A stretch of DNA of 64,000 bases from Sporohalobacter salinus (GTDB lineage Bacteria; Bacillota; Halanaerobiia; Halobacteroidales; Acetohalobiaceae). A program made the translations under genes and the position numbers. This document shows positions 52,601-61,355 of this stretch, piece after piece. Below the pieces are notes generated by a model, which worked only from the letters and a program-made list of their open reading frames with translations, was not told the DNA's origin and searched no databases. Numbering within the stretch: position 1 is the first letter of the stretch; each line of letters begins with the position of its first letter. The stretch spans positions 108,308 through 172,307 of the forward strand of contig NZ_JAFBEG010000004.1 of NCBI RefSeq assembly GCF_016908635.1, written 5' to 3'.

Positions 52601-53659
52601 ATGAAATCAATAACTTATTTACAGACGTTAGATAAAGACTCATTAATTTATGTGGATGTTAGGTCGCCAAAGGAGTTTACTGAATCTACTATTCCAGGTG
52701 CAGTTAATATTCCTATATTTGATAATGAAGAACGGGATGAAATTGGAACTATTTATAACCAGGAAAGTCAGATGAAGGCCCGCATGTTAGGAATGGAGCT
52801 ATTGGCTCCTAAATTACCTCGCTTAGTTAAAGAGATTAGGACTTTAACTAAGAAATATAAATATGTTGTTTTATTTTGTGCACGAGGTGGATTAAGAAGT
52901 GAAAGTATAGGAGTAATTACTGAATTAATTGGAGTTAAGCTCTATAAATTAGAAGGTGGTTATAAGACTTATCGCCATTTTATTTTAGATCAACTAGAAG
53001 ATTACAAATTAAAAAGTGATCTGTTAGTAATTCACGGTAATACTGGAGTAGGCAAGACAGATTTGCTTTATTCCTTAAAAGAGAAGGGAGTACCTATTAT
53101 TGACTTGGAAGGTTTAGCTAATCACCGAGGTTCTGCTTTTGGCAGTATTGGACTTGGAAACCCCACTAATCAAAAGCAGTTTGATTCATTATTATGGGAA
53201 AGGCTAGAAGAATTAAGAGATGCCGAATTAATTGCTGTTGAAGCGGAGAGTAACCGAATTGGAATGTCTGTTCTTCCAGATTTCTTTTTACAGGCCATGG
53301 AAGATGGAATTCATATTTTAATTGAAAGTTCTTTGAATGTACGAGTTAATAGAATTTATGGGGAGTATGCAGCTGACTATGAAAAAGATCCTGATGCTTT
53401 TGTTGATCGCTGGTTAGAATCTCTAACAGCAATTAAGAAGTATATTATTAGAAAGATTGGTAAAAAGGGTTATAATAGATTAGTCAAGCTATCTAAAGCA
53501 GGAAAATTAAAACAAGTAATTAAAACACTCTTAACTAAATATTATGATCCATTATATGAATATTCTCAAAGTCAGCATGATAATTTTGTTTTAAGAATAG
53601 ATTCTGATGATTTGCCAGAGATAAATGATAGAATAATTGATTTTATCGAAAGTTATTAG
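52601..53659 (+). CDS. mnmH: tRNA 2-selenouridine synthase MnmH/SelU
   Basis: A 352-residue enzyme that replaces sulfur by selenium at the wobble uridine of some tRNAs. An N-terminal rhodanese domain (DVRSPKEF, active-site Cys in LFCARGGLRS) is followed by a P-loop domain (HGNTGVGKTDLL). EGLANHRGSAFG is a family hallmark. It needs selenophosphate, so SelD should be encoded elsewhere. ATG 52601 follows AGTAGGAG. It stands alone between two terminators. Confidence 0.93.
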   Translation: MKSITYLQTLDKDSLIYVDVRSPKEFTESTIPGAVNIPIFDNEERDEIGTIYNQESQMKARMLGMELLAPKLPRLVKEIRTLTKKYKYVVLFCARGGLRSESIGVITELIGVKLYKLEGGYKTYRHFILDQLEDYKLKSDLLVIHGNTGVGKTDLLYSLKEKGVPIIDLEGLANHRGSAFGSIGLGNPTNQKQFDSLLWERLEELRDAELIAVEAESNRIGMSVLPDFFLQAMEDGIHILIESSLNVRVNRIYGEYAADYEKDPDAFVDRWLESLTAIKKYIIRKIGKKGYNRLVKLSKAGKLKQVIKTLLTKYYDPLYEYSQSQHDNFVLRIDSDDLPEINDRIIDFIESY

Positions 53660-53706
53660 TGATTCATAGGTGTCAATTTATTAAGTTAAGAAAGGAGTAA
53701 TTATTT

Positions 53707-54663
53707 GTGGAAAAAGAGTTACTACAGGATAAATTTATTGGAGCTTTAGTCGGAACTTTTGTTGGAGATGCTTTGGGAATGGTAGTTGAGGGCTATACTA
53801 GTGAGGAAATTGAAAATAAGTATGGACAGATTGATTATATGTTAGATGCGAGGTTAGGAGTTGGAACTTATACTGATGATACGGAAATGATGATTGGAGT
53901 AGCTGAATCACTAATTGCCTCATCAGGTTTTGATGGAGCAGACATGGCTGAAAAGTTTGTAGCTAATTGTAATTTAGATCGTGGATATGGAGCTGGAACT
54001 ATTGAAGCTTTAAATAATATTGAAGCTGGTAGCAGCTGGCGTGAGGCAGGGGAAGAAATTTTTGATAATGGCTCATTTGGTAATGGTTCGGCTATGCGAA
54101 TAGCTCCGATAGGGCTCTTTTATCATACTGATTATGATAAATTAAGAGTGAAAGCAAAAGAGTCAAGTCATATTACTCACACTCATTCTCTTGGAAAGAC
54201 CGGAGCTGCTATGCAAGCTTTAACTATCGGTTACGCTTTAAATCAAAAGCCAGAAAATAATTTTTTTGTTAATAATTATTTAGATTTTTTAACTGAATAT
54301 ATTAATTTTAAGGAAATTAAATTTAAGCAGCGATTAACCTTTATTAGAGAGTTTTTAGAGAATCGACCTCAGCCGGAGGTAGTACGTGATAAGTTAGGTA
54401 ATGATGCAAAGATTTTCAATTCAGTACCTACATCGATATATTCTTTTTTAATAAATACTGATGATTTTAGTGAAGCAGTTACTTATGTTATTAATTTAGG
54501 CGGGGATACAGATACTTTAGGAGCTATGACAGGAGCTATTGCTGGAGCCTATCACGGTTATAATGCTATACCATCTAATTGGCTAAACCAACTAGAAAAT
54601 GGAGATAAAGGACTTGCTTATGTTATAGAACTAGGAGAAAAGCTGTTTCAATTAAAGGGATAA
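53707..54663 (+). CDS. ADP-ribosylglycohydrolase-family protein
   Basis: A 318-residue hydrolase of the DraG/ARH type. The binuclear metal motifs are intact: GDALGMVVEG, TDDTEMM and GGDTDTLGAMTGAIAGA. Such enzymes remove ADP-ribose from proteins, nucleic acids or small molecules; here no partner ADP-ribosyltransferase is visible, so the target is unknown. GTG 53707 follows AAAGGAGTAA. Confidence 0.88.
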   Translation: MEKELLQDKFIGALVGTFVGDALGMVVEGYTSEEIENKYGQIDYMLDARLGVGTYTDDTEMMIGVAESLIASSGFDGADMAEKFVANCNLDRGYGAGTIEALNNIEAGSSWREAGEEIFDNGSFGNGSAMRIAPIGLFYHTDYDKLRVKAKESSHITHTHSLGKTGAAMQALTIGYALNQKPENNFFVNNYLDFLTEYINFKEIKFKQRLTFIREFLENRPQPEVVRDKLGNDAKIFNSVPTSIYSFLINTDDFSEAVTYVINLGGDTDTLGAMTGAIAGAYHGYNAIPSNWLNQLENGDKGLAYVIELGEKLFQLKG

Positions 54664-54695
54664 TTAAAATAAATTGAATAAGACTAAATTTAGTA

Positions 54696-54727
54696 AAAAG
54701 AATCCAGTAATGGGTTCTTTTTTTTAT
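54696..54727 (+). terminator. Intrinsic terminator
   Basis: AAAAGAATCCA and TGGGTTCTTTT pair around GTAA, followed by a T run. Confidence 0.8.
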
Positions 54728-54788
54728 TTCTTTTTAGTATAAATATAAGTAGGTGTAAGAGCCAGTAATAAGTCATGGGGGCATATTA

Positions 54789-55061
54789 ATGATTTATATA
54801 AAAAATAAAATACTTCTAAGCATGGCTTTACTACGAGTGATTTCGGGAATTGTAGAATTTAGTGCTGCTTTATTAATGTTGAAGTTTAATTCAGTTGAAA
54901 AGGCTCTCCAGTTGAACTCAATTCTTGCTTTAGTAGGGCCAATAATTTTAGTTTTGGTAACTTCTTTGGGATTAGTAGGGATTGCTGAAAAGATTTCATT
55001 TTTGAATTTTATGATTATAGCCTCAGGAGTAGGGTTAATATTATTGGGGATTAACTTATAA
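54789..55061 (+). CDS. YqhV-family (DUF2619) membrane protein
   Basis: A 90-residue protein with three hydrophobic helices. The opening ALLRVISGIVEFSAALLMLKFNSVEKALQLN is typical of YqhV-type proteins, found mostly in endospore-forming Firmicutes and adjacent to spoIIIA in Bacillus. Here that context is missing. Function unknown. The site GGGGGC before ATG 54789 is a modest ribosome-binding site. Confidence 0.8.
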   Translation: MIYIKNKILLSMALLRVISGIVEFSAALLMLKFNSVEKALQLNSILALVGPIILVLVTSLGLVGIAEKISFLNFMIIASGVGLILLGINL

Positions 55062-55096
55062 AAAATACTTTAATGATTAATAAGGAGTGGTCTGTA

Positions 55097-55936
55097 ATGA
55101 AGAAAAAAGAAAATAATAATGGATGGAATGTTGATATTGATTTTCCACTTCAAGGTAGAGAAGAAAAACCTCGTCAAATCGGTTTGACTATGACCTTGGA
55201 TAAAGGGTTAGGATTAAACCAAACTGAAGATTTAATGGAAATGGCAGCTGATTATATTGACTTTCACAAATTAAGTTTTGGAACTTCAGCCCTTTATTGT
55301 TCAGAACTATTAAGCCAAAAGATTGATCTAATAACTTCATATGGAGTAGATATCTATCCTGGTGGAACATTTTTAGAGGTAGCAGTTACACAAGGGAAAT
55401 TAGATGATTACTTAACTAAAGCTAAAGAGTTAGGTTTTACTGCTATAGAAGTTTCTGATGGTACTATTGATTTAACATCTCGGCTACGGACAACAACTAT
55501 TAAAAAAGCAATTAATAAGGGGTTTAAAGTGCTAACAGAAATAGGGAAGAAAAATAAAAGTAGTAATTTTGAATTATCTAAAATGATAAAGCAGTTTAAG
55601 CAGGATATGGAAGATGGAGCCTATAAAGTTATAGTAGAAGCTAGAGAATCAGGGTGTGATATTTCAATTTATGATGAAAAAGGGAACTTAGATGAATTTA
55701 AGATGGAACAACTTTTATTAGGAGCTGAAAACAAAGACGATATTATCTGGGAGGCTCCATTAAAAAAGCAGCAGGTTAAATTAATTAATACTTTAGGGGC
55801 AAATGTTAATTTAGGTAATATACCCCCAACAGAAATATTAGCTTTAGAATCACTGCGAAGAGGAGTTAGGGGAGATACATTCAAGAAAGCACTTATACAG
55901 CAGAATGACTATGAAAAAGTATTTTCCTTAGATTAA
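55097..55936 (+). CDS. comA: Phosphosulfolactate synthase ComA
   Basis: A 279-residue TIM-barrel enzyme that adds sulfite to phosphoenolpyruvate. Family segments are GLTMTLDKGLGL, DFHKLSFGTSALY, DIYPGGTFLEVAV, AIEVSDGTIDL and the final RRGVRGDT. It is the first step of the route to sulfolactate (coenzyme M in archaea, spore sulfolactate in Bacillus, where the homologue is YitD). ATG 55097 with AAGGAGTGG is preferred to the earlier in-frame ATG 55073. It pairs with comB directly downstream. Confidence 0.9.
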   Translation: MKKKENNNGWNVDIDFPLQGREEKPRQIGLTMTLDKGLGLNQTEDLMEMAADYIDFHKLSFGTSALYCSELLSQKIDLITSYGVDIYPGGTFLEVAVTQGKLDDYLTKAKELGFTAIEVSDGTIDLTSRLRTTTIKKAINKGFKVLTEIGKKNKSSNFELSKMIKQFKQDMEDGAYKVIVEARESGCDISIYDEKGNLDEFKMEQLLLGAENKDDIIWEAPLKKQQVKLINTLGANVNLGNIPPTEILALESLRRGVRGDTFKKALIQQNDYEKVFSLD

Positions 55937-55976
55937 ATATAAGAGAATTAAATTAATTTTAGGAGTGAAAGTTAGC

Positions 55977-56690
55977 ATGAAAATAGAATTAATTTTGACA
56001 GCAGAAAAAATAACAAATAAGAAAATTAAAAATAGAATAGTAGCTGCTATTGATACTTTTCGAGCTACTACTACTATTGTTACGGCATTGGCTAAAGGAG
56101 CTAAAGAAGTAATTCCAGTTGCAAGTATTTCAGAAGCAATTAAGTATCAGAAACGAGATATGAATAATGATATTATTACTGCTGGTGAAAGGAAAGGGGA
56201 GAAGGTCTCAGAACTAGATTTAGGCAACTCCCCTTTAGGATTTACTGAATCGACAGTTAAAGAGAAAAAAGTAGTTTTAACTACCACTAACGGAACACAG
56301 ACATTAGTTAATTTAAAGGAAGCTAAGAAGGTCATTATTACTGCTTTAATAAATTTAGAAGCAGTAGCAAAAGAAATAGGGAGGGGAGATGAACTAATTC
56401 TTTGTTGTGCTGGAAGTCAGGGAAGGTTTTCATTAGAAGATTTTATAACTGCTGGGGGATTAATTTGTAGTTTAAAAGATAAAGATTTGGATTTAGAATT
56501 ATCAGATCTTAGTTTTGTAGCTTATCAAAGTTATTTAATGAATCATAATAAATTAGCGGAAACTTTAAGCCAAAGTGAGAACGGTGAGAGATTAATTTCT
56601 CTAGGTAAAAAGAGTGATATAGATTATGCTTTACAGCAGAATTTATATTCAATAGCTCCTACTTATTATCAAGGATCTATTCGGAGTTAG
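55977..56690 (+). CDS. comB: 2-phosphosulfolactate phosphatase ComB
   Basis: A 237-residue Mg2+-dependent phosphatase that gives sulfolactate. The hallmark AIDTFRATTTIVTAL, AGERKGEKV with LGNSPLGFT, and TTTNGTQTL are present. Forty bases after comA, so the pair makes sulfolactate as YitD/YitC do in B. subtilis. ATG 55977 lies 11 bases after AGGAG; a GTG at 55965 is too close. No further coenzyme M gene is present. Confidence 0.9.
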   Translation: MKIELILTAEKITNKKIKNRIVAAIDTFRATTTIVTALAKGAKEVIPVASISEAIKYQKRDMNNDIITAGERKGEKVSELDLGNSPLGFTESTVKEKKVVLTTTNGTQTLVNLKEAKKVIITALINLEAVAKEIGRGDELILCCAGSQGRFSLEDFITAGGLICSLKDKDLDLELSDLSFVAYQSYLMNHNKLAETLSQSENGERLISLGKKSDIDYALQQNLYSIAPTYYQGSIRS

Positions 56691-56716
56691 AATTTGAGTT
56701 TAAAGAGGTGTAAGTT

Positions 56717-57175
56717 TTGGGTACAAAATATGTTCTGATTTTTATAATTTTTGCTTTAGGTATACTCGCTAAATCCCATCTTTTATCTTTAGCAGCAATA
56801 ATATTATTTTTATTAAAAACATTGAGATTACATTATATATTTCCTATTTTAGAGAACAAAGGATTGGATTTAGGACTGTTATTTTTAATTTTAGCCGTTT
56901 TAACTCCGTTAATTACTGATGATAATGCTTTAGCTGATTTAATGGCTACTTTTAAATCACCAGCCGGTATTTTAGCTTTAATAGGGGGAGTATTAGCTAC
57001 CCAATTAAATGGTATGGGGCTTAAATTATTGGAAACTGAGCCTCATTTAATTGTTCAAATGGTGTTAGGATCATTAATTGGGATTATCTTTTTAGATGGA
57101 ATACCAGTAGGGCCTTTAATGGCTGGCGGCCTTACAGCATTATTTCTTCAATTGTTTCAGCTTTTCGTTAGTTAG
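56717..57175 (+). CDS. DUF441 / UPF0756 membrane protein
   Basis: A 152-residue protein with four to five membrane helices. LGLLFLILAVLTPLITDD, SPAGILALIGGVLATQLNGMG and GIPVGPLMAGGLTAL are family landmarks (YeaL type). Its function is not established. Start TTG 56717, ten bases after GAGGTG. Co-transcribed, probably, with the small membrane protein encoded next. Confidence 0.87.
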   Translation: MGTKYVLIFIIFALGILAKSHLLSLAAIILFLLKTLRLHYIFPILENKGLDLGLLFLILAVLTPLITDDNALADLMATFKSPAGILALIGGVLATQLNGMGLKLLETEPHLIVQMVLGSLIGIIFLDGIPVGPLMAGGLTALFLQLFQLFVS

Positions 57176-57185
57176 GAGGTAACTA

Positions 57186-57335
57186 GTGAGTATAAAACTT
57201 AGTGGTTCTTTTGTAGTAGTTATTGGCTTATTAGCTTGGTTAGTTTTTAATCATCCAGTTAAAAATAAAACTAAAGATAAGGATTATTATGGTTACTTTT
57301 TCAAACTCAAAAATCGAGATCGAGAGCATGATTAG
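57186..57335 (+). CDS. Small single-pass membrane protein (49 residues)
   Basis: The frame begins MSIKLSGSFVVVIGLLAWLVF and continues with a strongly basic and aromatic tail (KDKDYYGYFFKLKNRD). TTAGGAGGTAAC precedes GTG 57186 at ideal spacing, overlapping the end of the DUF441 gene. One N-terminal helix anchors a cytoplasmic tail. Its last four bases overlap the end of the convergent MFS gene. No family recognised. Confidence 0.65.
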   Translation: MSIKLSGSFVVVIGLLAWLVFNHPVKNKTKDKDYYGYFFKLKNRDREHD

Positions 57336-58597
57336 CTTTCTGTATCAGAATTATCTTCATTAGAATCTTGAGAATTTTGATCCTGGTTATTTTCATCGGC
57401 TGACATTATTTTGTCTTCATCTAAGAAAAGAAAGATTAAAATAGAGCTTGTTAGACCGATTCCTGCTGCTCCAAAGAACATTGTCTTTTCACTTATTCTA
57501 TGCAACAAGCTGAAAGTTGGAGGTCCAAAAGCAACTCCAATAAATCGTACACTACCATAAAGTGAAGATATGCCTCCACGCTGTTCACTAGGGGATGAAC
57601 TAGTAATTAGAGTGTTAACTGTAGGTAGGACTAAACCACTACCAAGACCTAGAAATGAGATCAATCCCATATATAAATATAGGTTATCAATAAATGACAA
57701 GCAAGAAAGTATAATAGCATTAACTATCAATCCTAGTGCTAGAGCTTCTCTAAAATATTTTTCTTTTTTCTTTAAGTAAAGGCCTGTACAGTAAGAAGTG
57801 GTTGACATAAAGAAAATAGGAATAGCAATTACTAAACCTTTAGTTAAACCTTCAATATTATAATTATTTTCTAAAATATCAGATAAATAGGATAATAATC
57901 CAAAAAGCAAAAATAGGACGATCATTCCTCCTAATAGACTAAAAGCTAAAGGAACGCCTCGTTTTTGAAATATTTCACTAATACTATTAAAATATTCTTT
58001 TAATGTCTGTTCTTTAGTATTATCTTCTGGTTCTTCGGTTAAAAGCCACATTGCAATAATGATGGGTATAGCTAAGATAGCATAAGAAAAGAAGAGTGCA
58101 TACCAACTAATTAAGGCAATAGCTGCTCCTAAAATTGGGCTTAATATTTTGCCTAATCCATTTGCTGATTCAATGATTCCTAATGCTTCACTTCGCTGGT
58201 TAGAAGTGAAGATATCTCCTACCAAAGCTATAACAATAGGATAAGTGCCAGCTCCTCCTATTCCTTGAATAATGCGGCTTCCTAAGATTACTTTATAAGC
58301 ATTTTCTTCTAATAAAACTGCTGCTATTCCTGCGATAAATCCACCTAATCCATAAAGAAATAATGATGGAATAATTATCTTTTTTCTCCCGAATCGATCT
58401 GATAGATAACCTAAAAATGGAATTGCAATTCCAGCAGAGGCAGAAAAGAGAGTAATAAATAATCCTACTTGGAATTGATTTATATTTAAGGCAGCTTTTA
58501 ATTTAGGAAATTCAGGAATTAACATTGAATTTCCAAGTACCATCAAGAACGGAACTGAAGAAAAAGCGGCTAGCATTATTTTATATTTCTTATCCAT
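57332..58597 (-). CDS. Major facilitator superfamily transporter
   Basis: A 421-residue protein with 12 membrane helices. Motif A appears as GYLSDRFGRKKII between helices 2 and 3, and the helix-4/5 segment SRIIQGIGGAGTYPIVIALVGD is typical of drug:H+ antiporters. It ends in an acidic Gln/Asn/Asp tail. The start is ATG 58597 behind CAGGAGGATTT; reading from an upstream ATG at 58627 would put the ribosome-binding site inside the gene. Substrate unknown. Confidence 0.88.
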   Translation of the reverse strand: MDKKYKIMLAAFSSVPFLMVLGNSMLIPEFPKLKAALNINQFQVGLFITLFSASAGIAIPFLGYLSDRFGRKKIIIPSLFLYGLGGFIAGIAAVLLEENAYKVILGSRIIQGIGGAGTYPIVIALVGDIFTSNQRSEALGIIESANGLGKILSPILGAAIALISWYALFFSYAILAIPIIIAMWLLTEEPEDNTKEQTLKEYFNSISEIFQKRGVPLAFSLLGGMIVLFLLFGLLSYLSDILENNYNIEGLTKGLVIAIPIFFMSTTSYCTGLYLKKKEKYFREALALGLIVNAIILSCLSFIDNLYLYMGLISFLGLGSGLVLPTVNTLITSSSPSEQRGGISSLYGSVRFIGVAFGPPTFSLLHRISEKTMFFGAAGIGLTSSILIFLFLDEDKIMSADENNQDQNSQDSNEDNSDTES

Positions 58598-58916
58598 TAA
58601 TTTAAATCCTCCTGCTAATTTTCTCATAATATGCTATGGCTATTTATTCTAATTAGGTTTATTGAATGCAATTTTATTGTTAACAATTTTTCAGATTTTA
58701 TTCTGAATGGTAGAATAAAAAAATAAAATTAGGATAATAAATTAAAAGATCCCTACTCTTTAAAAATTGGTACTGTTATTATATAATTAATATAGTAAAA
58801 TGATTTTAATTTCATAAAAATTAATATAGAAAACGAATTTAAATAAGTGAAGAAAAGATATTTTTGAAATGAATGAGCATAAATGGTATAATTTATCATC
58901 AAAAGGAGTGATTAGC
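58598..58916. other. Divergent intergenic region, no gene found
   Basis: An AT-rich stretch of about 320 bases between the MFS and hydrolase genes. A TATAAT near 58779 could be a -10 box for the plus-strand gene, but no good -35 box is seen. An in-frame ATG at 58869 for the hydrolase has no ribosome-binding site and was not used. Confidence 0.4.
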
Positions 58917-59690
58917 TTGGAAAAGCCGGTGCTGTTTGGCGAATCGGGATCTGAAATGTTAGGAATTTTACATATTCCAGAATGTAAAACTGATTATCCT
59001 AAACCAGCAGTTATCTTTTGTCATAGTTTTAAGAATGAGAAAACAGGTCCGCATCGTATTTTTGTTAAAATGGCTAGAAAATTAGCTGCGAATGGAATTG
59101 TAGCATTTAGATTTGATTTCCGAGGTTCTGGCGATAGCACTGGTGACTTTATTGATACTACTATTTCTGGACAGATAGAAGATGCCTTAATGGCAATTGA
59201 TTATGTTAGCCAGTTAGATAGGGTAAATGAATTGCAATTGGGAATATTAGGACTTAGTTTAGGTGGAACTGTTGCGGCTTCTGCTGCTGCTCAAATGGAT
59301 AAAATCAAGGCATTAGTGCTTTGGTCGGCAGTAGCTGATATTGAAAGAGTCTTTTTAGCTCAAAAGCCTAAAAGTTATGATAAAGAAAGAGTAGAGAAAC
59401 AAGGTTATATTGATTTAAGTGGGTTTAAATTAGGGAATGAATTTATAGCTGAAATTGGAGAAATAGATCCGTTAGCACAGCTTGAGGATTATGATAGTTT
59501 AGCGTTTTTAGTTCATGGTAGTGAGGATGAAATAGTACCAATTGAGAATACTGAGAGGTATTATAATATTTTTGATTCTGAGTCTTGTAAAAAACATATA
59601 GTTATAGGAAGTGATCATACATATAATAAACATGAATGGGAAACTGAAGTTTTAGAAAAGACTCAAGAATGGCTAATCGAAAATTTATAA
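58917..59690 (+). CDS. Alpha/beta hydrolase (esterase or peptidase-like)
   Basis: A 257-residue hydrolase. The oxyanion region VIFCHSFKNEKTG, DFRGSGDSTG, the nucleophile Ser in LGLSLGG, the Asp in HGSEDEIVP and the His in GSDHTYNKHE are in the proper order. It resembles cinnamoyl-esterase or acylaminoacyl-peptidase-like proteins; the substrate is unknown. TTG 58917 with AAAGGAGTG is preferred over ATG 58869. Confidence 0.85.
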   Translation: MEKPVLFGESGSEMLGILHIPECKTDYPKPAVIFCHSFKNEKTGPHRIFVKMARKLAANGIVAFRFDFRGSGDSTGDFIDTTISGQIEDALMAIDYVSQLDRVNELQLGILGLSLGGTVAASAAAQMDKIKALVLWSAVADIERVFLAQKPKSYDKERVEKQGYIDLSGFKLGNEFIAEIGEIDPLAQLEDYDSLAFLVHGSEDEIVPIENTERYYNIFDSESCKKHIVIGSDHTYNKHEWETEVLEKTQEWLIENL

Positions 59691-59724
59691 AAGTGTAATT
59701 GGTTGTCATATGGAGGTTTAGGTG

Positions 59725-60360
59725 ATGAAAACTGAAGAAGAAATTAATGAAATTTTAAAAATTTTAAAAAATGAATATCCAGCTCCACAGACGGAATTGA
59801 ACTATGAAACTCCTTTTCAATTATTAATTGCAACTATTTTGTCCGCTCAAACTACTGATAAACAGGTAAATAAAGTAACAACTGAATTATTTTCAAAGTA
59901 TAATAAGCCAGAAGATTTTTTGGATTTAACTTTAGAAGAATTAGCTGAAGAAATCCAAGGAGTCGGATTATATCGTAATAAATCTAAATATATCCTTAAA
60001 ACTTGTCAAAAATTAATAGAAGAATATAATTCACAAATACCACAGGCTAGAAAAGAATTGATGAAATTATCAGGTGTAGGACGAAAAACAGCTAATGTAG
60101 TTTTAAGCTGTGCTTTTGAATTTGATGCTATTGCTGTGGATACACATGTTTTTCGAGTAACTAATCGGTTAGGAATTGCTAACAGTGATAATGTTCGTAA
60201 AACTGAAGAGGAATTAATGGAAAATATTCCTAAAAAGATGTGGTCATCTGCCCATCATTGGTTTATATTTCACGGTCGAGAAATATGTAAAGCCCGGGGT
60301 CCGCAATGTGAGGAATGTCCTGTCAATCATCTCTGTGATTACTATAAAGAGGTGAAGTAA
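59725..60360 (+). CDS. nth: Endonuclease III (base-excision repair glycosylase/AP lyase)
   Basis: A 211-residue HhH-GPD enzyme that removes oxidised pyrimidines. The HhH motif with catalytic Lys (LSGVGRKTANVV), catalytic Asp in VDTHVFRV, and the [4Fe-4S] motif CKARGPQCEECPVNHLC are present. ATG 59725 lies eight bases after GGAGG; a GTG one codon earlier is less suitable. Confidence 0.95.
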   Translation: MKTEEEINEILKILKNEYPAPQTELNYETPFQLLIATILSAQTTDKQVNKVTTELFSKYNKPEDFLDLTLEELAEEIQGVGLYRNKSKYILKTCQKLIEEYNSQIPQARKELMKLSGVGRKTANVVLSCAFEFDAIAVDTHVFRVTNRLGIANSDNVRKTEEELMENIPKKMWSSAHHWFIFHGREICKARGPQCEECPVNHLCDYYKEVK

Positions 60361-60377
60361 GATAGGAGGAAACTAGT

Positions 60378-61049
60378 GTGGAATTAAAAATTAATATTAC
60401 AGAGAGAGAAGTTTTAAGTACGTATGGATATCAGTCGATTGAAGAAGTAGAACCACGGATTCAAAATATAGTTACAGAAATGATTGATAAAGGTGAAAAG
60501 TTAGCAGATTTCAAATCAGTTACTTATGATCTTGGAGAGATAAGAATTAATAAGGAAGAAGAGTTAATTTTTATAAATGATGATTACAAAATTGAATCGG
60601 CTTACTTAACTACTAAATTATATGGTTCCAGCAAGGCTACAGTGGGATTAGCAACTATTGGTTTTCAGATAGAAGAAAAAATTGGAGATTATTTTAATGA
60701 AGAGAATTATTTAAAAGCTACTATTCTTGATGTAGTAGGCAATATTTTGCTTGATAGAGTAACAAAACAAGTTTGGCATGCAATACGTAATTGTAGTTTG
60801 GAGCAGGGGTTAGGTGTTAGTGGGTATTATAGTCCAGGAGATGGAGACTGGACTATAAGAGATCAGGAATTTCTTTTTAAGTTATTGTCGGGGGACCAGA
60901 TAGGAGTTTATTTGACTTCTAAGCAGGTATTATCTCCTCAGAAGTCTTTGTTATTTATAATTGGACAAGGTAGTAGTTTAGATGTTGATGAGTATGAACC
61001 TTGTTTGGATTGTCCTAATCAAGACTGTTTATTTCAAATCAAATATTAA
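60378..61049 (+). CDS. MetH activation-domain-like protein (B12-dependent)
   Basis: A 223-residue protein matching the reactivation domain of cobalamin-dependent methionine synthase. GVSGYYSPGDGDW and the C-terminal CLDCPNQDC are landmarks. In many anaerobes this domain is a separate protein that helps reactivate a corrinoid protein or a shortened MetH. Whether AdoMet is bound cannot be judged. GTG 60378 follows TAGGAGGAAA, 17 bases after nth. Confidence 0.82.
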   Translation: MELKINITEREVLSTYGYQSIEEVEPRIQNIVTEMIDKGEKLADFKSVTYDLGEIRINKEEELIFINDDYKIESAYLTTKLYGSSKATVGLATIGFQIEEKIGDYFNEENYLKATILDVVGNILLDRVTKQVWHAIRNCSLEQGLGVSGYYSPGDGDWTIRDQEFLFKLLSGDQIGVYLTSKQVLSPQKSLLFIIGQGSSLDVDEYEPCLDCPNQDCLFQIKY

Positions 61050-61058
61050 TGATAAAAT

Positions 61059-61343
61059 TTAAGTTTGGTCATTCAATTGGTAGATGAAATTTAGAACTTC
61101 TGCTACTACTTGGTATAATTCTTTAGGAATTTCTTCTTCTAAGTCTAATTTGATTAAATTTTCTACTAATTTATCATCTTGATGAATTGGAATATCATTT
61201 TTTTCGGCTTTATCGATGATCTTTTTAGCTACTTCGTTATTACCTTTAGCTATTATTTTGGGAGCCTTGTTTTGGTCAGGATCATATTTTAAAGCAGTAG
61301 CTTTTTTATCTTTAAATTCATTATCTTGTTCTTCAGTAGTCAA
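61059..61343 (-). CDS. FlhB C-terminal homologue (YlqH-like)
   Basis: A 94-residue protein equal to the cytoplasmic tail of FlhB/EscU export switch proteins without the membrane part. KATALKYDPDQNKAPKIIAKG and ADKIIDKAEKNDIPI-like sequence match. FlhB's self-cleaving NPTH is replaced here by the more degenerate ALKYDP, so no autocleavage is expected. YlqH has no firm role but can replace part of FlhB in other species. TTG 61343 follows AAGGAGGATT. It is 12 bases after the YlqG-like gene. Confidence 0.85.
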   Translation of the reverse strand: MTTEEQDNEFKDKKATALKYDPDQNKAPKIIAKGNNEVAKKIIDKAEKNDIPIHQDDKLVENLIKLDLEEEIPKELYQVVAEVLNFIYQLNDQT

Positions 61344-61355
61344 TTTAATCCTCCT

